From: a bacterium
GTDB lineage: Bacteria > Cyanobacteriota > Vampirovibrionia > Gastranaerophilales > JAILCC01
Reading direction: 5' to 3'
DNA: 64,000 nucleotides
Assembly (NCBI GenBank): GCA_024680555.1
Contig: JAILCC010000015.1
Span: 1 to 64,000 of the forward strand
The notes beneath the pieces are model-generated. The model had not been told where the DNA came from. It made no database searches and worked only from the letters and a program-made list of their open reading frames with translations. Made by a program: the position numbers and the translations under genes. Positions 53,191 to 62,437 of this stretch are shown here, piece by piece. Every line of letters begins with the position of its first letter. The stretch's first letter is position 1.

Positions 53191-53209
53191 CTTTTATCCT
53201 CCCTATGCG

Positions 53210-53872
53210 TTATCTAAACAATCTCTGTCCCAATCGTATCATTGTAGATCCACTATTTACGGCTATTTCGTAATCAGAACTCATCCCCATAGAAAGTTCT
53301 TTAAGTTCTACATGGTATCTACGTTGTAAATTATAACCCAACTCATACAAATTTGTGAATACTTTTTTCAAAAATACTTCGTTTGGAGTATGCGGAGCCA
53401 TTGTCATAAGTCCTACAACCTTGACTCCATCAAGGTTTTGGAGATTTTGAAAAATTTCTTCAATTTCCGCTTCACTTGTTCCGAATTTACTTTTTTCTTG
53501 AGAAATGTTAACTTCTATTAAGATTTTTTGGATTATTCCCATTTCTTTTGCAACTGTTGAAATTTTTTTTGCAAGTTCCAAAGTATCGACGGAATGTATA
53601 TAGTCAAATTTACCCACAACCTTTCTTACTTTGTTGGATTGGAGGTGTCCTATCATGTGCCAGGTCGAATTTTGTTTCAATTCTTCCGGAAGATTTTCGA
53701 GCTTTTTTAGTGCATCTTGGACTTTGTTCTCTCCAAAATCTCTCAAGCCTGCTTCATAAGCCTCTATTATCTTGCTCTCATCAACATATTTTGTGACAGC
53801 AATAATTCGCCCCTTAAAATCAGGAATGCTGGCTTTTACTTCTTCCAAATTCTCTTTAACCGTAGGCATCAT
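53210..53872 (-). CDS. YggS-family PLP-homeostasis protein
   Basis: A 220-residue PLP-binding YggS/PROSC protein. Lys28 in A-V-T-K-Y carries PLP. Other motifs are G-E-N-K-V-Q-D, H-M-I-G-H-L-Q-S-N-K, I-H-S-V-D, V-G-L-M-T-M-A-P and L-S-M-G-M-S-S-D-Y. It maintains the pyridoxal phosphate pool. The position next to sepF is the usual yggS-sepF arrangement. A GGGAG ribosome-binding site precedes ATG 53872. Confidence 0.93.
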   Translation of the reverse strand: MMPTVKENLEEVKASIPDFKGRIIAVTKYVDESKIIEAYEAGLRDFGENKVQDALKKLENLPEELKQNSTWHMIGHLQSNKVRKVVGKFDYIHSVDTLELAKKISTVAKEMGIIQKILIEVNISQEKSKFGTSEAEIEEIFQNLQNLDGVKVVGLMTMAPHTPNEVFLKKVFTNLYELGYNLQRRYHVELKELSMGMSSDYEIAVNSGSTMIRLGQRLFR

Positions 53873-54099
53873 TTACTCCCTTTTCCTTATTCTAATACAC
53901 AAAACTATTCCTGCCAAGATGCCAAAATACCTGCAAATGTTATTAAAAAATCAGAATAAGCTCAGCATTATATTGAGAAAGATTATCGATTTTTACATCA
54001 TAAAAAACTATGCTTGCAATATTCCAATCTTTTACCTGAATAGACAATGAAAAAATAATTTTCATCCTTAATAATGCATTTTAGAAGTGAGTGGTTAAA

Positions 54100-54924
54100 A
54101 TGCAGAAAATATTTTTATTCATTTTTATTTGTATATTTTGTCTTTCTAAATCGGCTTGCGCAATGACTTCGGCAGAATACGTTTCTGCTTTGGAAAATAA
54201 ACTTTTTGGTGTTACTTATGAAGGACAAAATATTGATAACCGGATAGACAGAATTGAAAAACAAATTTATGACAATGTGTATGCGGGTACGCCGGAGGTC
54301 AGATTATCAAAAATCGACAAAATATATCCCCAAAGCGATTTTGAACGTACAACAAACAATAATCAAAGTTATTATAATAATCAAGAATATTATGAAGAAA
54401 TACCAGAGGCGGATTATAATAATTACCCAATAGTCAGCAAAATAGAGCGTACAATTTATCAAAAAGATTATAGCGGAGAAGATATATATAAAAGACTTTC
54501 CCGACTGGAGAACGAATTGTACGGTTCGGAAAAATCTAATTTAACCTTGCAGGAGAGGGTTGAAAATTTAAAGAGCGTTTTGCCTAAAAAGGAAAGGCAC
54601 TCTGTTGCAAGCAATTTCAGTTATGACAAAATTGACAATGGAGGCGGGTACTTTGATACCGACAAAGCTATAACAGCACTTGAAAAAGGTGCATTTAGAA
54701 AGACATTTGAACTTGATGATGATGAAAGACGGCTTTCAAGACTGGAACATTATTATTTCGGGCAAACATCGGCAGGTCAACCTGCTGATGACAGAATAAC
54801 CCGACTTGCAACCGTTGCTACGGCTGATAAAGAAAGTAATAGTGCGCTTTCTGCAATGAAAAATGCTCAATGGGCGGAAATTTTGATGAATTTGTTGATT
54901 ATAGGATTGGGTTTTATTTTGTAG
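54100..54924 (+). CDS. Secreted repeat protein with C-terminal membrane helix
   Basis: A 274-residue protein, family not recognised. Signal peptide about 1-22 (ends S-A-C-A-M). Three units of about 40-45 residues follow the pattern A-L-E-x3-F-G, a Y-x-G or Q-x-A spacer, then R-L-S-R-L-E or R-I-D-R-I-E: about 28-70, 108-150 and 190-235. The C-terminal 17 residues are hydrophobic (L-L-I-I-G-L-G-F-I-L). ATG 54100 is used, 8 nt after GTGAG; an upstream GTG 54091 is possible. It is probably a periplasmic or surface repeat protein anchored at its end. Confidence 0.72.
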   Translation: MQKIFLFIFICIFCLSKSACAMTSAEYVSALENKLFGVTYEGQNIDNRIDRIEKQIYDNVYAGTPEVRLSKIDKIYPQSDFERTTNNNQSYYNNQEYYEEIPEADYNNYPIVSKIERTIYQKDYSGEDIYKRLSRLENELYGSEKSNLTLQERVENLKSVLPKKERHSVASNFSYDKIDNGGGYFDTDKAITALEKGAFRKTFELDDDERRLSRLEHYYFGQTSAGQPADDRITRLATVATADKESNSALSAMKNAQWAEILMNLLIIGLGFIL

Positions 54925-55034
54925 TTTTGCCGAAAATATTTGAGGATTGTAACGTATTCTTAACAAACCTTGATATATTTTTTGTGCAGTGTTACTTTTG
55001 AATTTGTAATTCACATAGTCAAGGAAGGGAGCTG

Positions 55035-55529
55035 ATGGCACAGGCTTGGTTTAGAGTGCGTGTACCTCGTGTTGCACATTTTTGCTGCGGACAATTGTAC
55101 GATACAAAAAATATTAAAACGCTGGAATATTTCAGGTGTTTTGCCCACAAGAGCATAAAAAATTCTATTCAGGATAATGACGGAGTTTTAAAAAAAGTTA
55201 AATTTTGTATAACAGTATGGCTTGTATGCAAGAATAACAACTGTATAACGAGTTTTACGTTCTTCTATGATAATACCAACCGTTTAATAACAAAAAAACA
55301 AACGAGAGGGTTAAAATACCTGTTGAAAATTAAAGATAAATTTTTAGACAATATTCCATTGAAAGTAAAAATTCCAAAGGTTGAAATCTCAAGTAAAAAG
55401 TACTTGTGGAGATATGTTGATGCTCATCCTACAAAAAAGTTTGTCAGCAATATCTATAATTTAGACAATAAAAAAGTCGGCGAAACTCTGCCGCAACCGG
55501 TGATTATAAGTAATCTAACCAAGATGTAA
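55035..55529 (+). CDS. Uncharacterised basic protein
   Basis: A 164-residue basic protein starting at ATG 55035 after AAGGAAGGGAG, a strong site. Cys-rich in the first half (A-H-F-C-C-G-Q, Y-F-R-C-F-A-H-K, V-C-K-N-N-N-C). A Lys-rich C-terminal half carries K-V-K-I-P-K-V-E-I. No signal peptide, domain or operon partner is recognised. The terminator at 55541 shows it is a single transcription unit. Confidence 0.65.
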   Translation: MAQAWFRVRVPRVAHFCCGQLYDTKNIKTLEYFRCFAHKSIKNSIQDNDGVLKKVKFCITVWLVCKNNNCITSFTFFYDNTNRLITKKQTRGLKYLLKIKDKFLDNIPLKVKIPKVEISSKKYLWRYVDAHPTKKFVSNIYNLDNKKVGETLPQPVIISNLTKM

Positions 55530-55540
55530 TTTTTTAATGT

Positions 55541-55567
55541 GGGCTTTGATTTTTTCAGAGCCCTTTT
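55541..55567 (+). terminator. Rho-independent terminator
   Basis: GGGCTTTG (55541-55548) pairs with CAGAGCCC (55556-55563, one mismatch) and is followed by a T run. Confidence 0.8.
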
Positions 55568-55661
55568 TATTTAAAACTCGACTAATTGGTTTATTATCAG
55601 TATTTTACTATTGGCAGAAATCAAATAATATGAGAAAATAAATATTGTTAGTGAGGTTATT

Positions 55662-56282
55662 ATGTTTAGAAGAAAATGCAAAATTATTTTCGTCAGACAC
55701 GGTTCAACAATTTATAATGAACAAGGTAGGCTTTTTGATGCGGAGGATTATCCTCCCATAACCCAAAAAGGTAAGGACCAAATGGAAAATTTGGCAAAAT
55801 GGCTTTTATATAAAACTCCTCACGTGGATAAAATATACACAAGTTCTGCATTGAGAGCCATTCAAAGTGCAAGAATTTTATCAAAAGAATATGATTTGGA
55901 ATACGAAATAATTGATGGTATGTATGACAGAAAATCGGGACTCTGGGGTGGATTGACGTTTGAACAGATTGAAGAAAAATATCCCGATATGCTCCACAAA
56001 TATCACGAAAATCCCTACGAATACTGGCCTGAAGGCGGAGAACCGACGCAGGCTTTGAGGGAAAGAGTTGATGCAATTGTCAGTGAAATGGTAGCATTGA
56101 ACGAATACAAAACCATTATTGTTGTTACTCATGAAGATGTTATTCAGTCCGTAATAGCGTCTATTCTCGGCGTTCCTCCGGAGCATCAGGGAAAAATACT
56201 TATTCCTACCGGCAGTGCTACACAAATAAACTTCTATTCAAATTGGGCAACGCTTGGGTATTGTGCTCACGTTCCTCAATAA
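55662..56282 (+). CDS. Histidine phosphatase-family protein
   Basis: A 206-residue branch-1 histidine phosphatase/phosphoglycerate-mutase-like protein. R-H-G-S-T-I-Y-N (phosphohistidine His) near 13 and the second His in V-V-T-H-E-D near 157 are present. The G-L-W-G-G-L-T-F-E segment matches cobalamin- or sugar-phosphate phosphatases as well as PGM-like enzymes. Substrate unknown. It starts after GAGG and ends 12 nt before the purine nucleoside phosphorylase, so the two are probably co-transcribed. Confidence 0.86.
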   Translation: MFRRKCKIIFVRHGSTIYNEQGRLFDAEDYPPITQKGKDQMENLAKWLLYKTPHVDKIYTSSALRAIQSARILSKEYDLEYEIIDGMYDRKSGLWGGLTFEQIEEKYPDMLHKYHENPYEYWPEGGEPTQALRERVDAIVSEMVALNEYKTIIVVTHEDVIQSVIASILGVPPEHQGKILIPTGSATQINFYSNWATLGYCAHVPQ

Positions 56283-56294
56283 AAAGGAGGGATT

Positions 56295-57104
56295 ATGCTT
56301 TCTCATGCTGCAAAATACATAGAAGAAACAATAGGCGGAAAATATTCTCCAAAAATTGCACTAATCTTAGGCTCAGGCTTGGGGGCGCTTGCGGGTGAAG
56401 TCGAAAATCCCATAAGAATCAGATATCATGAAATTCCCGCATTCAAACAGTCTTCCATTGACGGGCATGTGGGGCAGCTTGTTATCGGCAAACTAGAAGG
56501 CAAAGAAGTTATGATAATGCAGGGAAGAATACATTTTTATGAGGGATATTCCTTAAAAGAAGTTACTTTCCCCATAAAAGTTATGAAAAAACTCGGGATA
56601 GAAAAGCTCATTATTACCAATGCGGCAGGTGCGGTCAATGAAGCTTTTGAAGTCGGCAGTCTGATGTTGATAAAAGACCACATAAACCTATTGGGAACAA
56701 ATCCGCTTGTCGGCAAGAATGATAGCAGTTTGGGTGTAAGATTTCCCGATATGAGTGAGGTGTATAACAAAAATCTTTATGATTATGCAAAAAATTGTGC
56801 CCAAAAATTAAATATTCATATAAACGAGGGTGTTTATGCGGCTAATGTCGGACCTTCTTACGAAACACCGGCAGAAATTCGTATGCTGAGAAAAATCGGT
56901 GCGGATGCGGTAGGGATGTCAACCGTCCCCGAAGCAATAGTGGCAAACTATTGCGGTATGAAGGTTTTGGGGATTTCTTGCATAACGAATTATGCTGCAG
57001 GTATAAAAGAAGAAAAACTTTCACATCAGGAAGTTATAGAGGCTGGAAATAGTGTTAAAGAAAAGTTTTCTGCCCTTGTGAAAGAAATTATAAAAGGGTT
57101 ATAA
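56295..57104 (+). CDS. Purine nucleoside phosphorylase (PNP class II)
   Basis: A 269-residue trimeric-type PNP: I-L-G-S-G-L-G near 26, H-V-G-Q-L near 58, G-R-I-H-F-Y-E-G-Y near 78, E-T-P-A-E-I-R, G-M-S-T-V-P-E-A near 205 and I-T-N-Y-A-A-G. It cleaves inosine and guanosine with phosphate. AAGGAGGG is the ribosome-binding site. The upstream phosphatase may process a nucleotide or sugar phosphate in the same salvage route; that link is inference. Confidence 0.93.
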   Translation: MLSHAAKYIEETIGGKYSPKIALILGSGLGALAGEVENPIRIRYHEIPAFKQSSIDGHVGQLVIGKLEGKEVMIMQGRIHFYEGYSLKEVTFPIKVMKKLGIEKLIITNAAGAVNEAFEVGSLMLIKDHINLLGTNPLVGKNDSSLGVRFPDMSEVYNKNLYDYAKNCAQKLNIHINEGVYAANVGPSYETPAEIRMLRKIGADAVGMSTVPEAIVANYCGMKVLGISCITNYAAGIKEEKLSHQEVIEAGNSVKEKFSALVKEIIKGL

Positions 57105-57186
57105 GATTTCTTCCAAAAATTACTGGCAAAAATTTTTAATTTATGCTTTTATATTGTAGTCAGAATTTTTCAAAGAGGTTGCATGG

Positions 57187-58641
57187 TTGGAAGATTTCTC
57201 ACAAAAGATTATTAACGAAGAAAAGGTTGTTGTTCGCAAGGAGCAAGATATTGAAGCTCCTTTGGTTAATGCTCTGGAAAATTCTCTCCAAAATCCGTCT
57301 TTGCAATTTCATATTCCCGGTCACACAAAAGGGGCAGGACTTTTAGAACGTTTTAAAAATGTTCTTAAAAATGCACCTCTGATTGATAATACGGACGAAT
57401 TTAACAATTTCGGCACTCTCCACCCTGCAACGGGTCCGGTCAAGAGAGCGCAGGAGCTTATGGCGGAAGCTTTGGGCGCAAGAGAGTCGTATTTCCTTTT
57501 GAACGGTTCTTCTATCGGGAATTTTGCAATAGCAATGAGTTGTTTGAAACCCGATGATAAAGTTATAATCGGTAGAAATTGCCACCGTTCGGTTATTACA
57601 GGACTCATTATGACCGGCGCAAAACCGATATGGCTTAACCCTCAAAAGCATGAGGAGTGGAGTATTTGGGGCGAAATATCTTATCACCAAATAGAAAATG
57701 CGATTAAACAAAATCCAGAAACGAAAATGGTTTGGATTACAAGCCCGACATACGAGGGCGTAATCAGCGATATAAAGAGAATTTCAGATGTTTGCAAAAA
57801 ATATGATGTTTTGCTTGCGGTTGATGAAGCGCACGGTGCGTTGTGGAATTTTTCGGACAAAATGCCGACAAGCGCACTTCATCTCGGTGCCGATGTAGTT
57901 GTTCACTCTATGCATAAAACAGGAGGAAGTTTTTCTCAAAGTTCAATTTTGAGCCTTTCGCAAAATTCAAAAATACGTTCTGATGTTATGGAAAACAACC
58001 TCAGATTATTGCATACAACAAGTCCGTCTGTAATGCTTTTGGCAAGTCTTGATGCGGCAAGAGCCTATCTTCAAAGCGAGGAGGGGCAAAAAAATATTGA
58101 AAAATCAATAAAAATAGCTGATTATATAAAATCAGAGTTAAGACAATATCCCAAGGTGCTTGTTTTAACTGAAGAAGACGGATTTAGGCTTGAACCGTCG
58201 AGAGTTTATATAATGATAAAAAATCTCTTTGGCAGAAGATTGGAAAATATTTTAAGAACTGACTATAAAATAGAGATTGAAGCTTCAACGGATAACGGAA
58301 TATTGGTTTTGACAAACATCGGAAATAAAATTGAGGAGGCTAAAATCTTGGTTGATGCGATAAAGGAAATTGCAGCGAGAGATTTCAGCGACATTCCTTA
58401 TGGTGAAGATTACAAATTTATGCCTTTATTAAACCCGATTATAAAAATGTCTCCCAAAGAAGCTTTCTACAGAGGATTTGAAGTAGTCGAAACATCAAAA
58501 GCAGTTGGCAGAATAAGCCTTGACTTGATTGCGGAATGTCCTCCGGGGATATTTGTTCTTGCTCCCGGTGAACTTGTTACGGAAGAACATTTGCCGTATT
58601 TAAAGAATTATAAAACGATAAAAGTGCTGAAAGAAAGCTAG
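57187..58641 (+). CDS. Orn/Lys/Arg decarboxylase-family protein
   Basis: A 484-residue PLP-dependent fold-I decarboxylase. F-H-I-P-G-H-T-K-G near 40 and the PLP-lysine Lys244 (H-S-M-H-K-T-G-G) with A-V-D-E-A-H-G are present. It resembles the compact decarboxylases of Gram-positives and cyanobacteria (YaaO/SpeA-type). Lysine, ornithine or arginine cannot be separated on sequence alone. The TTG start at 57187 is 9 nt after GAGG; an out-of-frame ATG at 57183 opens only a 10-codon frame. The stop overlaps the converging thioesterase gene by 4 nt. Confidence 0.88.
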   Translation: MEDFSQKIINEEKVVVRKEQDIEAPLVNALENSLQNPSLQFHIPGHTKGAGLLERFKNVLKNAPLIDNTDEFNNFGTLHPATGPVKRAQELMAEALGARESYFLLNGSSIGNFAIAMSCLKPDDKVIIGRNCHRSVITGLIMTGAKPIWLNPQKHEEWSIWGEISYHQIENAIKQNPETKMVWITSPTYEGVISDIKRISDVCKKYDVLLAVDEAHGALWNFSDKMPTSALHLGADVVVHSMHKTGGSFSQSSILSLSQNSKIRSDVMENNLRLLHTTSPSVMLLASLDAARAYLQSEEGQKNIEKSIKIADYIKSELRQYPKVLVLTEEDGFRLEPSRVYIMIKNLFGRRLENILRTDYKIEIEASTDNGILVLTNIGNKIEEAKILVDAIKEIAARDFSDIPYGEDYKFMPLLNPIIKMSPKEAFYRGFEVVETSKAVGRISLDLIAECPPGIFVLAPGELVTEEHLPYLKNYKTIKVLKES

Positions 58642-59045
58642 TCTTTTGCTCTTTCGAGCATCTCAAGCATTTCTGCGGGCATTCTGCGATAAAGCTTGCC
58701 GTTGTTATCCGTGCAAACAAAATCTACGGTAACTTCCGCAACTTCTTCTCCGGTAGCTTTATTTGAAATTTTCTGAAGCATTGTGCCTCTCAAGGGGGTG
58801 ATTTTTTCTACCGTTGTTTCTATATCAAGAATGTCATGAATTTTGGCAAAATTCTTATATTTAATATGCAAATCGACTATCGGAGTTGCTATATTATTAT
58901 CTTCAAAATATTTCATACCTTTTGACAGTTTTGCAACAAAGTCGGTACGTGCCTGTTCGCAATATCTGACGTATGTTCCGTGCCAAACAACACCGTAACA
59001 GTCGGTGTCTGCATAAAATACTTCTGCTTCATAATGATGTTTCAT
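58638..59045 (-). CDS. Acyl-CoA thioesterase (YbgC/4HBT-type)
   Basis: A 135-residue hotdog-fold thioesterase. The signature D-T-D-C-Y-G-V-V-W-H (catalytic-type Asp15, His22) and E30 in C-E-Q-A-R match YbgC and 4-hydroxybenzoyl-CoA thioesterases. YbgC genes usually lie with tol-pal, but not here. Start after AAGGA. The SRP RNA gene is about 100 nt upstream on the same strand. Confidence 0.85.
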   Translation of the reverse strand: MKHHYEAEVFYADTDCYGVVWHGTYVRYCEQARTDFVAKLSKGMKYFEDNNIATPIVDLHIKYKNFAKIHDILDIETTVEKITPLRGTMLQKISNKATGEEVAEVTVDFVCTDNNGKLYRRMPAEMLEMLERAKD

Positions 59046-59147
59046 CGTGTTAGTCCTTTATTTTCTTGCTGAGGGCTGACACCTTCACCCCATTTTGTTG
59101 CCCTCTCTTTGTGTGCGAAGGAGAATAATTACTTCTTTAATTTTAAA

Positions 59148-59240
59148 GGGAAAGACTGACACACCCAAAAGCTTATGGCTTAATGCTGCTGCGTTCCCGC
59201 CCTGACATGGTTCACCGACCTTTGCCGTATCAGTCTCCCG
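59148..59240 (-). ncRNA. ffs: Small signal recognition particle RNA (4.5S type)
   Basis: About 93 nt read on the minus strand. The conserved tip of SRP RNA is visible: G-T-C-A-G-G in the 5' strand of the apical helix and A-G-C-A-G-C in the 3' strand, with the G-G-G-A-A-C-G tetraloop between them. The closing helix pairs the 5' GGGAGACTGATAC with the 3' GTGTCAGTCTTTCCC. A TATAAT box lies at about 59254-59259. No full terminator was found. It works with Ffh to target membrane proteins to SecYEG. Boundaries are approximate. Confidence 0.88.
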
Positions 59241-59454
59241 ATTTTTCAATCGTGATTATATTATCATGAAAGATTTTTTTTTGAAAGAATAAGCATAATA
59301 TGTACGTAAAATTATTGTTACAACCGAAAAATTTCCTGACAAATTTTTGTTTTTTCAAATTTTATATTTTTGTAAAACTAATAGTCAAAAATCTATACTT
59401 TAGACGAAATTTTTAGTATATTTTTTGTAAGTGATATTTGGGCTGAGGTAACGC

Positions 59455-60318
59455 ATGGCGAATTTGCAAATGGATACAAAATTGAATAGCGATTTATCTT
59501 ACGCTGTTCCTATTTTGAATGACGAAAATAATAATATTTATCTTGCAAAATTGATAGAAAATAAATTGACTGAAATCATTGATGAAGATATGAGAACCTC
59601 TCAGCCGATTTTCATAAATATCAAAAAAGGTTTTATCCACAAAATTGCATATAAGTTGGTAAGTAACCCCAAAGAAAGAATTTTAATCGGGGTATCGGGT
59701 GAATCAGCTTCAGGAAAAAGTACACTTACATCCAAAGTGCTTGATATTTGCCTTACTGAAAAACACAAAAGCCTTGCTACTTTGATTACAAGCGATAATT
59801 ATTATAAGGATGCGTCTGACAAATTAAGAGAAGCAGGCAGTTATGAAGCACTTTTCGATAGCGGGTTTAATTTGGATGAGCCGCAAGCGGTTGATTTGGA
59901 CTTGTTGCGTGGAGATTTAAAGAGAATTAAGTCCGGAGAGGTTATTTTTACTCCCGAATATAATTTCTTCACCATCGAAAGTATTCCTCGCAAAATACGT
60001 AAAGCACCTGCCAAAATTATATTAACCGAGGGACTCTTTGTGTTGGAAGAAAAATTAAGAGAGTTGCTGGATATTTCCATATATGTTCATACTCCCGCTG
60101 ATATTATTAAAAAAAGATGGTACAAAAGAGCTATTACCAGAGGCAAAGAGGGTAAAGCTGCGGATATGCTTTTTGGTATCGTTAATGCGGGTGCAGTAAA
60201 GTATATAAGACCTTATGCAAAGGAAGCTGATATAGTAATCAGTGGTATTACATCAGAAGATTACATCAGAGATGTTGTTGCAAAAATAAAAGATGCTATT
60301 CGTTCATGCTTATTTTAA
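59455..60318 (+). CDS. Uridine-kinase-like P-loop kinase
   Basis: A 287-residue protein. An N-terminal 1-72 helical part precedes a uridine-kinase/phosphoribulokinase-type domain: Walker A G-E-S-A-S-G-K-S-T at 82-90, T-S-D-N-Y-Y-K-D near 112 and L-T-E-G-L-F-V-L near 192. The N-terminal extension and 287 length exceed typical Udk (about 210). Substrate unproven: uridine, ribulose phosphate or another. Its stop overlaps the converging CCA-type gene by 4 nt. The ribosome-binding site is CTGAGG. Confidence 0.8.
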   Translation: MANLQMDTKLNSDLSYAVPILNDENNNIYLAKLIENKLTEIIDEDMRTSQPIFINIKKGFIHKIAYKLVSNPKERILIGVSGESASGKSTLTSKVLDICLTEKHKSLATLITSDNYYKDASDKLREAGSYEALFDSGFNLDEPQAVDLDLLRGDLKRIKSGEVIFTPEYNFFTIESIPRKIRKAPAKIILTEGLFVLEEKLRELLDISIYVHTPADIIKKRWYKRAITRGKEGKAADMLFGIVNAGAVKYIRPYAKEADIVISGITSEDYIRDVVAKIKDAIRSCLF

Positions 60319-61625
60319 TTGATTAAATCTTCTGTTTTGTTTTTTGCGAGAGCGCACAGGTTTTTGAATACACTTTTTTCTTCGGCTTGGCTGAGATTAT
60401 TGTTGAGTTTTTCCTTTAGCGTGCCGTTTAGTATTTCTTTGTAAATAATTCCGTTTTCAATGCCGAATTTTTCTATATCTTCACCTGAAACCGAAAGTTT
60501 AATATCTTTTAATTTATTTATATATAAATAATATTTGTCTGCCAATTCAGTCTCTTTTGTCAGGCATAAATTGGCAACAACCGCTTCAGGCGAGTATTTA
60601 TTCAAAATTTCGTAAATGTCATAGTTTGTTTTTGCATTTTGCAATAATTCAAGTTCCGATTTTAACAGGAAAAAATCGGTTATAATTGCCTGTTCTTTTC
60701 TCTTTAGAGCGAGTTTTTCCGTATTGTTTCCCACCAGTTCAAACGGCGCAAAATTAAATATCATACATAAGAAAATCAGCCAGATATTTTCTGTGTCTAT
60801 AAAATTTTTGCATCCGTCAATAATTTTACAAACCAAATTGCCGTTAGGAATATCTTTTTTGGATGTTTGGCTGATTATAAGTTTATAGATATTTTCCGAA
60901 ACAAATCTGTTGAAACAATACGGCAAAAGCAGATTTAGGGTTTCTTTTACCTCTTTTTTTATTCTGTCTTGACAGTCATTGGTGTATTTGTCGCTTTTTA
61001 GACATTGTTCCTGTAATATTTCCGTGGTTTCTTCAAGAGAAAAATTAAGTTTAGCCCTGTATTTTAGTCCTCTGACTATTCTTGAGGGGTCGTCCATAAA
61101 ACTGTCGGGGTGTAAAATACGAATTAATCCGTTTTCTATATCATTTAGCCCATTTTCGGTTTCGTCATATATTTGGCAAAAATCTTTACTGTTCAAGGAC
61201 ATTGCAAGAGCGTTTACGGTAAAATCTCTACGCTTTATGTCTTTTTTTAATACAACTCCTGTTTCCGCAAGTATTGGTAGGGCGCTGGGGTATTCATATA
61301 CTTCGCTTCTCGTGCTTGCCAAATCTGCCTCAAAGTTCTTTGTCCCTATGGTAAATTTTATTTTAAGCGTTTTAAATTTGTCATTTCTGGCAAGAATTTC
61401 GATATTTTTAGCAAATTTTTTAGTTAAAATATCTCCAAATAAAACGGCATCATCCTCTACCAAAATATCAATATCGTTAAATTCTCTGTTAATCAAAATA
61501 TCCCTGACAATGCCGCCGACGAGGTAAATTTTTATTCCCATATCATCAGCAACTTGTGTGCAAAAAGATAATGCCTGTCGTTCTTCGTTGGATAAAGCTT
61601 TTTGGTATTTTTGAAAAATATTCAT
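60315..61625 (-). CDS. cca: CCA tRNA nucleotidyltransferase/poly(A)-polymerase family
   Basis: A 436-residue class II nucleotidyltransferase. G-G-I-V-R-D at 37-42, N-D-I-D-I-L with metal Asp51/Asp53, R-R-D-F-T-V-N-A-L-A near 131 and L-R-I-L-H-P-D-S-F near 165 are present. A separate poly(A) polymerase activity cannot be excluded because these share the fold. ATG 61625 has no Shine-Dalgarno sequence; a TTGCAC/17 bp/TATAAT promoter puts the transcript start at the ATG. The TPR gene is 38 nt upstream on the same strand. Confidence 0.9.
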   Translation of the reverse strand: MNIFQKYQKALSNEERQALSFCTQVADDMGIKIYLVGGIVRDILINREFNDIDILVEDDAVLFGDILTKKFAKNIEILARNDKFKTLKIKFTIGTKNFEADLASTRSEVYEYPSALPILAETGVVLKKDIKRRDFTVNALAMSLNSKDFCQIYDETENGLNDIENGLIRILHPDSFMDDPSRIVRGLKYRAKLNFSLEETTEILQEQCLKSDKYTNDCQDRIKKEVKETLNLLLPYCFNRFVSENIYKLIISQTSKKDIPNGNLVCKIIDGCKNFIDTENIWLIFLCMIFNFAPFELVGNNTEKLALKRKEQAIITDFFLLKSELELLQNAKTNYDIYEILNKYSPEAVVANLCLTKETELADKYYLYINKLKDIKLSVSGEDIEKFGIENGIIYKEILNGTLKEKLNNNLSQAEEKSVFKNLCALAKNKTEDLIN

Positions 61626-61631
61626 GGCTTT

Positions 61632-61660
61632 ATTATAGTGAAATTTTCGGCAGTGTGCAA
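61632..61660 (-). promoter_or_regulatory. Leaderless promoter of the cca-type gene
   Basis: On the minus strand -35 TTGCAC (61655-61660), 17-bp spacer, -10 TATAAT (61632-61637), then 6 nt to the ATG. No ribosome-binding site can fit. Confidence 0.7.
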
Positions 61661-61663
61661 TTG

Positions 61664-62356
61664 TTATACTAATCTCAGGTGTGAACGGCTGATTGAAGTT
61701 TTTCTTTTTGGAATACTCATTTCTTTCAGCCTTGATGAAATAATATTACTTTTTTCACCATGAGGTTCCATGTTGAGATACTTTTTGTAATAGCGCCTTG
61801 CCTCGATTTCTTTTCCTGCTTCATCAAAGCATTTTGCCAAACCATAATAAGCTTCGGAATTTTGTGTGTCTTGCGCCAAGACATCTCTAAAGCAGTTTAG
61901 TGCTTTTTTGTAATCGCCGGTTTTGATGTACAAGTATCCGAGTTTTAGGCAGGCTTCTTGATTTGTGGGGGATTTTTCAAGAATTTTTAAATAAATCATC
62001 TCCGCCATATTGAATTCTTCTATCTCTTCGTGGACTTCGCCCATGGCAATTATGGACTCAGTATAGTTGGGAGAAAGTTTTACGGCATTCATAAAATGTT
62101 TTATGGCTTTGACGTAATTCCTTTTTGCGTATTCCAATTTGCCAAGTTCATAGTATAAGACTTTATCAAAAGGGGTTTTCCTTTTGGCGATAGAAAAATA
62201 CTTGATAGCGAGGTCCAATCTCCCCAAATCTTTATAGCAAAAGGCAAGAGCCTTTGCTGCATCCACATCCTCGCTATCAAGTTTCAAGGCATTTATATAT
62301 AAGTTTATTTTTTCTTCGATATTGGATTTTTCTAAACTCTTTCCACTCAAAGTCAT
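61664..62356 (-). CDS. TPR-repeat protein
   Basis: A 230-residue protein of about five to six tetratricopeptide repeats, e.g. A-L-A-F-C-Y-K-D-L-G-R-L-D-L-A, L-G-K-L-E-Y-A-K-R-N-Y-V-K-A and A-Y-Y-G-L-A-K-C-F-D-E-A-G. No signal peptide. ATG 62356 is used; an upstream GTG (62374) overlaps the likely GGGGGA ribosome-binding site and is less likely. Binding-scaffold function only; partner unknown. Confidence 0.8.
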   Translation of the reverse strand: MTLSGKSLEKSNIEEKINLYINALKLDSEDVDAAKALAFCYKDLGRLDLAIKYFSIAKRKTPFDKVLYYELGKLEYAKRNYVKAIKHFMNAVKLSPNYTESIIAMGEVHEEIEEFNMAEMIYLKILEKSPTNQEACLKLGYLYIKTGDYKKALNCFRDVLAQDTQNSEAYYGLAKCFDEAGKEIEARRYYKKYLNMEPHGEKSNIISSRLKEMSIPKRKTSISRSHLRLV

Positions 62357-62437
62357 TATACTTCTGTCCCCCACGATATAATTTTAGAAATTTTATCGTG
62401 GATAGAAATCAACTTTTGGGTTGAATTTTTTCTAAAT

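Noticed and set aside
60979..61527. A 182-codon plus-strand frame in the cca-type gene
   Set aside because: Antisense to the conserved nucleotidyltransferase domain; no ribosome-binding site.
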